Shown one piece after another: positions 36,581 through 43,040 of a DNA stretch of 47,671 bases. A model generated the notes under the pieces. That model did not search any database. It was not told where the DNA came from and saw nothing but the letters and a program-made list of their open reading frames with translations. Each line of letters starts with the position of its first letter. Position 1 is the first letter of the stretch. The DNA comes from a virus. The DNA is taken from positions 1 through 47,671 of IMG/VR virus record IMGVR_UViG_3300024346_000117. The stretch is one strand, 5' to 3'. Position numbers and translations under genes: made by a program.

Positions 36581-36921
36581 TACTTAGTTGATTCTGGAAG
36601 GTTCTTTATTTCTCCTAAAAGTTGTGCTTTTTCCTCTTCAGTTAATAGTGTAGTTTCAACATCACTACCCTTATTTTGAGTTGCTCTTTGGACTATAGTA
36701 GCCATTTTAACTAATACTTCATCGTTTTTGATACCCAATTCCATATATTCTTTGATTAGTGGTACTATAAGAGTGGCATCACCAATGTCCTCGATTAATG
36801 GTTTTAACTCTGAGATTAAACCTATGATTTGGGCACCTCTAGTATTTTGATTTTCGTGGATTTCTTGGAGTATATCGGAGAACTTCTTCTTACCGAATAT
36901 TTTATCGTCAAACTTACCCAT
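36580..36921 (-). CDS. Conserved phage protein of unknown function between gp55 and the hub gene
   Basis: A 113-residue, mostly helical acidic protein (QIIGLISELKPLIEDIGDAT; LIVPLIKEYMELGIKND). It overlaps the hub gene by one base (TAATG) and begins 25 bases after the late sigma gene. The length is close to T4 gp33, the gp55 co-activator, but I see no sequence similarity. It has no catalytic motif. A TATTTATA box lies ten bases upstream. Confidence 0.6.
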   Translation of the reverse strand: MGKFDDKIFGKKKFSDILQEIHENQNTRGAQIIGLISELKPLIEDIGDATLIVPLIKEYMELGIKNDEVLVKMATIVQRATQNKGSDVETTLLTEEEKAQLLGEIKNLPESTK

Positions 36922-36931
36922 AATATTTTAT

Positions 36932-36939
36932 TATAAATA
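36932..36939 (-). promoter_or_regulatory. Late-promoter-like box TATTTATA
   Basis: AATATTTATAATAAAATATT on the coding strand ends at the ATG of the 113-residue gene (36921). It would start the whole baseplate operon. Confidence 0.6.
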
Positions 36940-36946
36940 TTAGATA

Positions 36947-37651
36947 TTAAAATCTTGCGTATCCATTATCTAAATAGAATAAATATTCTGATTTGAATAT
37001 GGTATGTAGTTGTTGAGCTATTCGTGTGATTTTTGGTGTTTTAACATCTACCATTTCTCTGATGTAGATGTATAGTGCCTTTTTGTTAAAGATCTCTATA
37101 TTTTCTCTCTTACGAAATAACTCTAAAATAGCATCTGCGATTTGAGCATCATTACCTTTAGGAAATAAATCAAAAATATTTGATGATACATGCTCCACAT
37201 ATAAATCCATATACTTATCCAAATCACTTTTCACATACTCTTCATCCTGATTATATCTAAAATCATCGTTTCTGTCTAACTCGGAAGCATCTACCTTTTG
37301 GATTCGTTTCTTATAGTTTTTAGTATTATATAAGATTAACCATCGTTTTACAATAGTACCAAAATAAGAATATGCCTTAGCACCCCTAGATGGATCAAAT
37401 AAGTGAATTTTAGAGAGTAGATATGTTATAATCTCATGTTGGAGATGTTCTATTTGATCTACTTCAGTATAATAAAATTTAAATGTGTGAATGATATTCT
37501 GAGTTAATTTGAAGAATGCATAGTGTATCTCTTCTCCATAAATCTTAGAACGTTCATCGAAATCAGAAGACGCATTGTATCTTACTATAGCGTCTTCAGT
37601 TTCGTCTGTAAAGTAGTATCTAGAACTACCTGGTGCTGCTTTTCTTGGCAT
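36947..37651 (-). CDS. gp55: Late transcription sigma factor, gp55 family
   Basis: A 234-residue protein, longer than T4 gp55 (185). Residues about 55-125 contain the sigma region-2 type core: QIEHLQHEIITYLLSKIHLF, DPSRGAKAYSYFGTIVKRWL. This binds core RNA polymerase and recognises the late -10 box. The C-terminal half is Lys/Ile-rich and helical. It is read together with the downstream baseplate operon it should activate, 25 bases apart. The late genes here carry TATTTATA in front, which is its probable target. Confidence 0.9.
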   Translation of the reverse strand: MPRKAAPGSSRYYFTDETEDAIVRYNASSDFDERSKIYGEEIHYAFFKLTQNIIHTFKFYYTEVDQIEHLQHEIITYLLSKIHLFDPSRGAKAYSYFGTIVKRWLILYNTKNYKKRIQKVDASELDRNDDFRYNQDEEYVKSDLDKYMDLYVEHVSSNIFDLFPKGNDAQIADAILELFRKRENIEIFNKKALYIYIREMVDVKTPKITRIAQQLHTIFKSEYLFYLDNGYARF

Positions 37652-37660
37652 GTTGTAGGT

Positions 37661-37954
37661 TTATTCCTCGACTCTAAAGTTAGTTAATGAGTCTTGGATT
37701 TTCTTTAATTCGTTGAAAAAATAGCCTACTTCATCATCACTTTTGAATGTACCCTTAGAATCGATTTCTTTGATTCGTTTGTCTGATTCCTTTACCTGTT
37801 GCTGGAATCTAAGGATGAACACTCTATACCCTTCTACAAGATCCTCATATTTCTCATTTTTCATAAGTAGATTACGAGTAACATAAAGTAAAACAATTAC
37901 AATAGTAACTAAAATTGATACGATTATGTATAGTGTTGTTGGGTGAAAATTCAT
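37661..37954 (-). CDS. Small membrane protein with coiled coil
   Basis: A 97-residue protein starting MNFHPTTLYIIVSILVT. One transmembrane helix (residues about 7-27) is followed by a charged heptad-type helix (VFILRFQQQVKESDKRIKEI). It is probably inner-membrane anchored with a cytosolic coiled coil. An ATG at 37969 adds five residues, but 37954 follows the stop of the HD gene by one base and is preferred. Function is not recognisable. Confidence 0.6.
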   Translation of the reverse strand: MNFHPTTLYIIVSILVTIVIVLLYVTRNLLMKNEKYEDLVEGYRVFILRFQQQVKESDKRIKEIDSKGTFKSDDEVGYFFNELKKIQDSLTNFRVEE

Positions 37955-37955
37955 G

Positions 37956-38723
37956 TTATAGGTTATCAAGCATATTTTTTAACCCTGCTGATTTAACAGA
38001 TGATAATGCTTTTGATTTATTATTGTTGGTAGTGAAGTTACGTTTACTATTTGGCTTAGCCAAGTTACTTTCTCCTATAGTAGGTAAATATTGTTGTTCC
38101 CACTCAATTCTTGCTGAACGCATATCGGCTTCATGTATGATTAATGCTAAAGGTGTTCTAAATCTATTTTCTGGAATGAATGATTTAAAATATGGTGTAT
38201 TTGCTTCATCAAAAAGCCCATCATGAGTTTTAATAGCGATAAACTCATCTTGAGACATAGGTATCCCAGCTTCCTGAAGTAGAAATAATGAACGGTCGGG
38301 CACAGTCATATAAGCTAGATTAGTATTAAACTTATATAATTCACCTAAATTCTTCTTACGCCACTCATCCTGGGAAGGGTAAACAGCATCCTCATCTTTA
38401 GTACCTAGTTTACCTAAATCATGGTTTAATGCGCAAAATACAACATTATCCAACGTGATACCTTCGAGATTACTACCAGCTCGACGCCACACATCAAGTG
38501 ATACAATAGCGTTTTTAATCACATTTAAAACATGAAATACATAACCACCAGCAAATGCAGAATGGTAAGCAGCTTTATGGGCCGCAGGTAATAATATTAG
38601 ACGTTCTTCATGTTGTTTGTAAAAATCTAGTACTTTTTCTTTACGAGGTGATTCAATATATTTTTCAATATACGAAATTAACTCATCATAGTTCGATTGT
38701 AATTGTTGTGCATTCATTTCCAT
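37956..38723 (-). CDS. HD-domain phosphohydrolase
   Basis: A 255-residue protein. The metal-binding set H54 (or H64), H101-D102 in ALNHDLGKLG, H167 and H197-E-A-D200 is the arrangement of HD-domain hydrolases. These break down nucleotides (dNTPs, cyclic or alarmone nucleotides). A separate C-terminal tail is Ser/Asn/Lys-rich. The substrate cannot be read. Such enzymes in phages can rework the nucleotide pool or clear host signal nucleotides used in defence. The A-rich leader contains AAATAAAAGTTATG. Confidence 0.8.
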   Translation of the reverse strand: MEMNAQQLQSNYDELISYIEKYIESPRKEKVLDFYKQHEERLILLPAAHKAAYHSAFAGGYVFHVLNVIKNAIVSLDVWRRAGSNLEGITLDNVVFCALNHDLGKLGTKDEDAVYPSQDEWRKKNLGELYKFNTNLAYMTVPDRSLFLLQEAGIPMSQDEFIAIKTHDGLFDEANTPYFKSFIPENRFRTPLALIIHEADMRSARIEWEQQYLPTIGESNLAKPNSKRNFTTNNNKSKALSSVKSAGLKNMLDNL

Positions 38724-38741
38724 AACTTTTATTTATTTAAT

Positions 38742-38942
38742 TTATCTTACTTTATTCATTTCATGGCCATCTAACGGTTCACGTTGCACCATATCATCAA
38801 TACCTTGTCTTAGAACTTCAATCTCATCTAATAACTTGACAAAATCCGAAACAGGATATTGCTGTTGTACGGCTCTTTTAGCCATTTGGATTTTGGCTCG
38901 CATACCTTCTAGGTTGCGATCGTATAAATCTCTATTTCTCAT
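38742..38942 (-). CDS. Small conserved helical protein
   Basis: A 66-residue protein from the ATG at 38942 (MRNRDLYDRNLEGMRAKIQM). It is charged, helical and ends LDEIEVLRQGIDDMVQREPL. The longer frame that starts at 39050 is Lys/Ile/Asn-rich and looks like non-coding leader, so I use the inner ATG. Similar small helical proteins occur in marine T4-like phages, but without a known role. The 167 bases upstream hold only A/T-rich leader. Confidence 0.6.
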   Translation of the reverse strand: MRNRDLYDRNLEGMRAKIQMAKRAVQQQYPVSDFVKLLDEIEVLRQGIDDMVQREPLDGHEMNKVR

Positions 38943-39109
38943 AGGGTTATTGTTTAGTATTATTTGTTTTATTTTTGTATTTTTATACCTTGATTTTTCT
39001 ATATATTTGTCACTATTTATTTTTAATAGTTTATCATATATTGTTATCAATATTTCGATATGTTTTTATTTATGTTGGGAAGGTAATAAACTTCTCTCTG
39101 GTATCCAAG

Positions 39110-39550
39110 TTATTTTAACCAATTCTCAAGAAATCTTTGGATTTTAAGTAAGTGAGCGCACTTTTCATACTCTTCTCCACTCTCATGGAACTTAATAGCT
39201 AACTGGAGTACGTAAGCTAAATCGTATGGGTTGAATAAAGTTAAATCTAAAACCTCTTCCTTATTGTCTAAATCAAAATCCTTAATATAATACCAAGCAC
39301 GATTATAGACTATGAACGATGCTTGTCTCTTGGTTTCCTCGTGATCATAGTTCTTAGCATCTGCTTCTTTCATCCCACGTTTAAAGTGTTCAAAAAATAG
39401 TTGATGATTTTCAATCAACTTCTTAAACTTACCAATCTTAAAGTGAGTTGATGATGATACCTCAATTTCAATCTCATCATCATTCATTTCTACCTTACCT
39501 CTATCTTCAGGTTGGGGAAATAAGTTAAATAAGTCGTTCTTATCAATCAT
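39110..39550 (-). CDS. Hypothetical early protein
   Basis: A 146-residue, largely helical acidic protein. NDDEIEIEVSSSTHFKIGKF opens it and LAIKFHESGEEYEKCAHLLK closes it, a TPR-like or scaffold type pattern, but there is no clear signature. It begins seven bases after the -7 box of early promoter 39557-39588, so it should be among the first genes expressed. Function not recognised. Confidence 0.6.
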   Translation of the reverse strand: MIDKNDLFNLFPQPEDRGKVEMNDDEIEIEVSSSTHFKIGKFKKLIENHQLFFEHFKRGMKEADAKNYDHEETKRQASFIVYNRAWYYIKDFDLDNKEEVLDLTLFNPYDLAYVLQLAIKFHESGEEYEKCAHLLKIQRFLENWLK

Positions 39551-39556
39551 ATGTTA

Positions 39557-39588
39557 TAAATATACGAAAAAAATATCGCTTCTCCAAA
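39557..39588 (-). promoter_or_regulatory. Host-type early promoter (P2)
   Basis: TTTGG (39588-39584) and TATATTTA (39564-39557) are 19 bases apart on the minus strand. The -33 box begins right after the T-rich tail of the terminator at 39597-39614. The ATG at 39550 lies seven bases past the -7 box, so the message would have almost no leader. A TATTTATA box overlaps it (39562-39555). Confidence 0.7.
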
Positions 39589-39596
39589 TAAGAAAA

Positions 39597-39614
39597 GAGG
39601 CACTTATGTGCCCC
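39597..39614 (-). terminator. Intrinsic terminator after the histone-like gene
   Basis: GGCAC (39599-39603) and GTGCC (39608-39612) with a TTAT loop form a five-base stem, extended by one more pair past a mismatch. On the minus strand it is followed by TCTTTTCTTATTT. It ends the transcript of 39641-39808 just before early promoter P2. Confidence 0.75.
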
Positions 39615-39640
39615 TTATTAATAGATATTCTATAAGTATC

Positions 39641-39808
39641 TTATTTATCTTCAGCTACAGATGCCTTACGATATTCAGTAACTAGGTTTTTAATACTACC
39701 TATAGCTTTACGAGCACGTTGGTGTGCTGCTTTTGATTTTGCATTGTGTTCTGTTGAAAACGTTTCATACAACGCATCTAATTGTTCTTTAATTTCTTGT
39801 GATGTCAT
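39641..39808 (-). CDS. Histone H1-like DNA-binding protein
   Basis: A 55-residue protein, MTSQEIKEQLDALYETF then SKAAHQRARKAIGSIKNLV then TEYRKASVAEDK. The A-x-x-R-A-R-K-A and EYRKASV pattern matches the Hc1/H1-like proteins common in Bacteroidota, which bind and compact DNA. The phage version may help condense or protect phage DNA, or alter host chromatin. It lies between a downstream terminator (39597-39614) and the gene at 39815-40264 with a six-base gap. The family match is by eye. Confidence 0.7.
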   Translation of the reverse strand: MTSQEIKEQLDALYETFSTEHNAKSKAAHQRARKAIGSIKNLVTEYRKASVAEDK

Positions 39809-39814
39809 TTTAAT

Positions 39815-40264
39815 TTAAATTTTAGTTAATAACTGTTTTAATACACGATTGTGTTTATTCGTGGATAAATACGCACAAAATTCATTAAAATCGATGTTAC
39901 GTTGGATTTTGCTGGATCTGTATCTCTCTCCTTTTTCAAATTTAAAACCCGCATTAGTATCATACCATTTATTATCTATGGTTTCAACATATTGTCTATT
40001 ATAGATATTATTGGGGTTGTCTTCAAAAAACAAACAAAACGTTTGATTTTTATCAAATATAACTGCTGATTCCTCACCCTGACTCTCAATATCTTCTTCT
40101 AGCATAAATACATGATTTTCACCAGCGGTTTTGATTTTAGTATTATAATAAAAATTTCTAGATGGTTCTAACACCTTACCATTTTCATCAACAACTGGCT
40201 CAGTAAACCATGCTGGGTTTTCAAAATAGGGTGTTCTTGTAAATCTTTGTGGATCTTTGTTCAT
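39815..40264 (-). CDS. Hypothetical early protein
   Basis: A 149-residue protein, rich in Asn, Phe and Tyr, with no clear motif. NKDPQRFTRTPYFENPAWF opens it and the C-terminus KHNRVLKQLLTK is basic and helical. It is the first gene behind early promoter 40293-40324 and is probably co-transcribed with the histone-like gene. No known family recognised. Confidence 0.6.
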   Translation of the reverse strand: MNKDPQRFTRTPYFENPAWFTEPVVDENGKVLEPSRNFYYNTKIKTAGENHVFMLEEDIESQGEESAVIFDKNQTFCLFFEDNPNNIYNRQYVETIDNKWYDTNAGFKFEKGERYRSSKIQRNIDFNEFCAYLSTNKHNRVLKQLLTKI

Positions 40265-40292
40265 ATATTATATTTTTATGTTTATGTTACCC

Positions 40293-40324
40293 ATAATATA
40301 CGAAATATATCTACGGTAGCCAAA
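40293..40324 (-). promoter_or_regulatory. Host-type early promoter (P3)
   Basis: TTTGG (40324-40320) and TATATTAT (40300-40293) lie 19 bases apart on the minus strand. It drives 39815-40264 and probably the histone-like gene, and stands back to back with the plus-strand gene at 40397. Confidence 0.7.
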
Positions 40325-40361
40325 TACTTACTATAAGATAGGGTGGAGTGGTTAAAACCTT

Positions 40362-40369
40362 TATTTATA
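40362..40369 (+). promoter_or_regulatory. Late-promoter-like box TATTTATA on the plus strand
   Basis: TATTTATA on the plus strand lies 27 bases upstream of the ATG of the only confident plus-strand gene (40397). That the box turns with the gene supports it being a real promoter element read in the TATTTATA direction. Confidence 0.5.
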
Positions 40370-40396
40370 TTATATATACACACTAAAAAACAAACT

Positions 40397-40786
40397 ATGG
40401 AATTAGCAATATTTTTTATAAGCGGAATTCAACTTACACTATTAGCGATACTTTTATACCAATATGGTTCAATCAATAAAAACTATAATGTTATAAAGAA
40501 AAATCAAACCACAACAGATGATAGTTATGAAAAGTGGATTCAAATGACCACTAAACAATTAGATGAAATAAGAGAACACATTTCTACATCTGATTTCGCT
40601 GACGCTGCCACATTTAACCGCGAAATTACCGCATTTTCTGAGCGTTTAAACGCGGTTGAATCATCAATCACCATACTCGCTAACAAGGAAGATAACGACG
40701 TTAAAACGCTAAAAGACAGCATTAAGGAAATTAAGATATACCTACATGGAGTAATATCTGGTGAGGCAAGTAATAAAGGTTATTAG
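40397..40786 (+). CDS. Membrane-anchored coiled-coil protein
   Basis: A 129-residue protein starting MELAIFFISGIQLTLLAIL. One transmembrane helix (residues 3-22) is followed by a long charged helix with heptad spacing (ITAFSERLNAVESSITILAN). It should face the cytoplasm from the inner membrane. The inner ATG at 40397 is preferred to 40343, since the extra residues would place charged residues before the membrane helix. It is convergent with 40795-41112 (8-base gap). It could be a spanin-like, exclusion or scaffold protein; there is no clear signature. Confidence 0.65.
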   Translation: MELAIFFISGIQLTLLAILLYQYGSINKNYNVIKKNQTTTDDSYEKWIQMTTKQLDEIREHISTSDFADAATFNREITAFSERLNAVESSITILANKEDNDVKTLKDSIKEIKIYLHGVISGEASNKGY

Positions 40787-40794
40787 GTAAGGTA

Positions 40795-41112
40795 TTAGGA
40801 GTAAAGAGAAGAATCAATTTCATCATCTAAATCGAAACCATCTCCAGCTTTAGCAGCTTCTTCTTTTCCAATCCAGTATATTACTTTACTAAAACCATCA
40901 TCGTTTGGTTTAGTAATTGTAAAATAATTCATATACTTTTCTTTAACTTTTCTAGTTGTTCTTTTACTATCTATTGGTAATAGACCCAACTCTTTTGCTT
41001 GTTTAAAAGTAATGGCACTATCATATTCCATTTCTTCAGCACCTTCCCCAACCATCTTCATCACTTTGGCTACGTTAAGAAACTTCTTAAATCTACTTTC
41101 AAATAATTCCAT
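40795..41112 (-). CDS. Hypothetical protein of unknown function
   Basis: A 105-residue charged protein. FKKFLNVAKVMKMVGEGAEE near the start is amphipathic, and the C-terminal DGFDLDDEIDSS is acidic. A TATTTATA box lies 15 bases upstream, suggesting late expression, unlike its neighbours to the right. It converges on the plus-strand gene. No family recognised. Confidence 0.6.
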   Translation of the reverse strand: MELFESRFKKFLNVAKVMKMVGEGAEEMEYDSAITFKQAKELGLLPIDSKRTTRKVKEKYMNYFTITKPNDDGFSKVIYWIGKEEAAKAGDGFDLDDEIDSSLYS

Positions 41113-41127
41113 ACTATTATATTTTAT

Positions 41128-41135
41128 TATAAATA
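41128..41135 (-). promoter_or_regulatory. Late-promoter-like box TATTTATA
   Basis: CATATTTATAATAAAATATA on the coding strand lies 15 bases upstream of the ATG at 41112. Confidence 0.5.
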
Positions 41136-41138
41136 TGA

Positions 41139-41249
41139 TTACTTAACGGTAGATACAATCTCCCTAACTTTTTCCCCTAACTCCATATTATTAGGTGTGG
41201 TTTTTACTAAATCTAAAATCGACTTTAAAAGTATTAAATCTTCCATCAT
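41139..41249 (-). CDS. Tiny early protein
   Basis: A 36-residue frame (MMEDLILLKSILDLVKTT to the C-terminal VREIVSTVK) that is helical and mixed in charge. Two ATG codons stand in a row (41249 and 41246). Its place in a chain of small early genes with short spacers supports it. No known relatives recognised. Confidence 0.5.
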   Translation of the reverse strand: MMEDLILLKSILDLVKTTPNNMELGEKVREIVSTVK

Positions 41250-41265
41250 AACTGTTTTTTAATTA

Positions 41266-41517
41266 TTATTTTTTTATCCAATCAAACCTATCTTCAAGTT
41301 TACTAACTACTTCTTTAACTTCATCACTAGACCAATCTAAACAATCTAATGTTAATCTAGACTTATGAAACGATACGGAGTTATCACCAATACCATCACT
41401 AAAAAAGTTAATATCCATATATTGCCCTTCATCAAACATATCTGCTTGTGGGTATTCACTCTCAATAAACCTATAAAGTTCTGAGTGTAGTTGTCTTAGT
41501 TGTTCTCTTTTTGTCAT
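41266..41517 (-). CDS. Small hypothetical early protein
   Basis: An 83-residue protein with no clear motif: MTKREQLRQLHSELYRFIE, then a Ser/Asp-rich stretch and SKLEDRFDWIKK. The start overlaps the stop of 41514-41630 by four bases (ATGA). A leader AAAGGGTTATG with a purine run supports the start. Probably one of a set of host-takeover genes, judging by size and position only. Confidence 0.6.
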   Translation of the reverse strand: MTKREQLRQLHSELYRFIESEYPQADMFDEGQYMDINFFSDGIGDNSVSFHKSRLTLDCLDWSSDEVKEVVSKLEDRFDWIKK

Positions 41518-41630
41518 AACCCTTTATTTTTTCTTGTATATTTCTTTTTATTTTTATATATATTAGGTCTTGACGCTTGCCATATTTTTATTAAAGTTTC
41601 TTTACTAAGTTTTGGGGACTTGGTTTTCAT
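41514..41630 (-). CDS. Tiny basic early protein
   Basis: A 38-residue, very basic frame (MKTKSPKLSKETLIKIWQAS, then IYKNKKKYTRKNKG). The high Lys/Arg content suggests nucleic-acid binding. It ends in an ATGA overlap with the next gene, and its start has the shared early leader AAATAAAGGTTATG. Confidence 0.55.
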   Translation of the reverse strand: MKTKSPKLSKETLIKIWQASRPNIYKNKKKYTRKNKGL

Positions 41631-41635
41631 AACCT

Positions 41636-41779
41636 TTATTTATTAAACCATTCTTTCATCATCTCTCTCATCTCTTGAATATTTTCATCTACAAGACTTT
41701 GTTCATACTCATCTAACTTAGAGTATTTTACACCTGTGGTGGATTCTGATAATTCGTTTTTTAATTGTCTCTTTGTCAT
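41636..41779 (-). CDS. Tiny helical early protein
   Basis: A 47-residue frame (MTKRQLKNELSESTTGVKYS, then IQEMREMMKEWF). It is acidic/basic and helical. It is the first gene behind early promoter 41803-41834, with leader AAATAAAGGTATG. Its N-terminal MTKRxQL matches that of 41266-41517 (MTKREQL), so the two may be distant paralogues. Confidence 0.55.
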   Translation of the reverse strand: MTKRQLKNELSESTTGVKYSKLDEYEQSLVDENIQEMREMMKEWFNK

Positions 41780-41802
41780 ACCTTTATTTTTAATATTATA
41801 CG

Positions 41803-41834
41803 TCAATATACGAATAATATCTACGGTAACCTAA
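41803..41834 (-). promoter_or_regulatory. Host-type early promoter (P4)
   Basis: TTAGG (41834-41830) and TATATTGA (41810-41803) lie 19 bases apart on the minus strand. It drives the run of tiny genes 41779 to 41139. Confidence 0.75.
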
Positions 41835-41845
41835 CAAGTCACATA

Positions 41846-42457
41846 TTACTTTTCAGCGTATAGGTAAGTACTTAATAAAGTCCCTATAGTAATAGATTTA
41901 GTACGAGCATCATTAAGTTGTTCTTCACTTAGTTTTTTAACTCTAGAACAATATTCGATTCCTAACGTACCAATAAACTCATCGTTAATAGAGTTTAAAG
42001 CAAATAAATATGATGATTTAGACCCAGTCCCCTCAGCAAATATTTTTAAACCAAAGTGATTTCCCTTTTTATAGTTGGGGATTAATATTTCACCATCACT
42101 ATATAGATGTGAAATCGGTTTACTAAACAGGGAAACAGGAATATTTTTAAAGGTATCACTTATAGGACTAACACCTGGAGTAAACATTTCATGAAATATA
42201 GAAAACTTTTGTATCGACTTACCAGTAGGGTAGAAGTTTCCACCATTATGGAATTGAGATATCCATACTCGACAAGCGTCTAACTCATCCTTAAGTTGTT
42301 CTAGTTGATCATCCACTAACATATTAGTTTGTAGGGCGGATTTTATAGGGTCGATTTTAGTTTTATTATTAAGATAATGACGGTAACGAGTTACCAATAA
42401 GGGACCTACTACGGCACTTATGATGACCACTAAGATTGCTAATTCCAATTCAAACAC
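41846..42457 (-). CDS. Membrane-anchored GAF-like protein
   Basis: A 203-residue protein. A transmembrane helix (residues about 4-22, LAILVVIISAVVGPLLVTR) is followed by a coil (residues 40-60) and a GAF-like sensor domain: ACRVWISQFHNGGNFYPTGK near 62-81 and FIGTLGIEYC near 160-170. This pattern is found in marine phage proteins of unknown role. It could sense a small ligand at the host membrane. The early promoter at 41803-41834 lies after its stop and does not drive it; a TATTTATA box is 40 bases upstream of its start. Confidence 0.7.
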   Translation of the reverse strand: MFELELAILVVIISAVVGPLLVTRYRHYLNNKTKIDPIKSALQTNMLVDDQLEQLKDELDACRVWISQFHNGGNFYPTGKSIQKFSIFHEMFTPGVSPISDTFKNIPVSLFSKPISHLYSDGEILIPNYKKGNHFGLKIFAEGTGSKSSYLFALNSINDEFIGTLGIEYCSRVKKLSEEQLNDARTKSITIGTLLSTYLYAEK

Positions 42458-42496
42458 AATTTAATTTTTAAACATTTATAAACAACCCTATATAGT

Positions 42497-42504
42497 TATA
42501 AATA
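42497..42504 (-). promoter_or_regulatory. Late-promoter-like box TATTTATA
   Basis: TATTTATAACTATATAGG on the coding strand lies 40 bases before the ATG at 42457, directly after the stop of the lipoprotein gene. Confidence 0.45.
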
Positions 42505-43032
42505 CTAATTTTTCCTCCCAATAACATTAGAACTATTACTTCCCCTTCTGGTAGTTGGTCTAACTCTACGTGGTGGGGGAGAAGGTGGATTAACTCTCCT
42601 AGGTGGATTATTAGAAGGTATTATTCTAGGTCTGTTTGGTGTCCTTGGTCTTGGTTCATTTGGTCTAATCCTTGGCCTAGGTCTAGGTTTTGGTTTAACC
42701 TTTGGTCTAACACTCGGGCGATTAGGAACAATATACCTATTATTAGATACTCTATACTGACTCCAGTATCTATAGTTGTCCCAGTTATAGTATTGATTCC
42801 AGAAGTAAGGATCGTTGTATCTCCAGTTGTTCCAGTACCAGTTATTATTGTGTCTATATCTAAGAAACTCAGTGTCTCTATATTTGACAAACTGTCTATA
42901 GGGGACACTAATGGTATCTCCAACTTCTGTAATGGCGAGTATACTTTTAACTTCATATCCTTTGTTTGTTGTGAATGTATAAGACCCACATGATTGAATA
43001 ACTAAATAAAATAAGATTAATAATTTTTTCAT
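42505..43032 (-). CDS. Arg/Pro-rich lipoprotein
   Basis: A 175-residue protein with a lipoprotein signal: MKKLLILFYLVIQSC, where Cys15 follows a hydrophobic run and would be lipidated. The middle is Trp/Tyr/Asn-rich (WYWNNWRYNDPYFWNQYYNW). The last 70 residues are almost only Arg, Pro, Lys, Asn (KVKPKPRPRPRIRPNEPRPR). It should reach the periplasm or outer surface of an infected cell. Together with the upstream DUF285 gene (eight-base gap) it could act in superinfection exclusion or be a late surface protein; this is inference. Confidence 0.75.
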   Translation of the reverse strand: MKKLLILFYLVIQSCGSYTFTTNKGYEVKSILAITEVGDTISVPYRQFVKYRDTEFLRYRHNNNWYWNNWRYNDPYFWNQYYNWDNYRYWSQYRVSNNRYIVPNRPSVRPKVKPKPRPRPRIRPNEPRPRTPNRPRIIPSNNPPRRVNPPSPPPRRVRPTTRRGSNSSNVIGRKN

Positions 43033-43040
43033 ATTTTTTA

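Noticed and set aside
36580-36921. Direct call of this gene as T4 gp33
   Set aside because: Only length and position fit; no sequence similarity is visible, so it is left as a hypothesis.
38652-38683. TATATTGA box on the minus strand in the HD gene
   Set aside because: The -33 position reads CGAA-like sequence and not TTnGG; it falls in coding sequence, so it is a chance match.
38943-39050. Upstream extension of the small helical gene from the ATG at 39050
   Set aside because: The added residues are Lys/Ile/Asn-rich, as expected of translated A/T-rich leader, and the inner ATG gives a more natural protein.
42621-42989. Second minus-strand frame (122 codons) in the lipoprotein gene
   Set aside because: Low-complexity Thr/Ile and Gln/Asn/Asp composition arising from the repeat-like coding of the lipoprotein; no separate leader.
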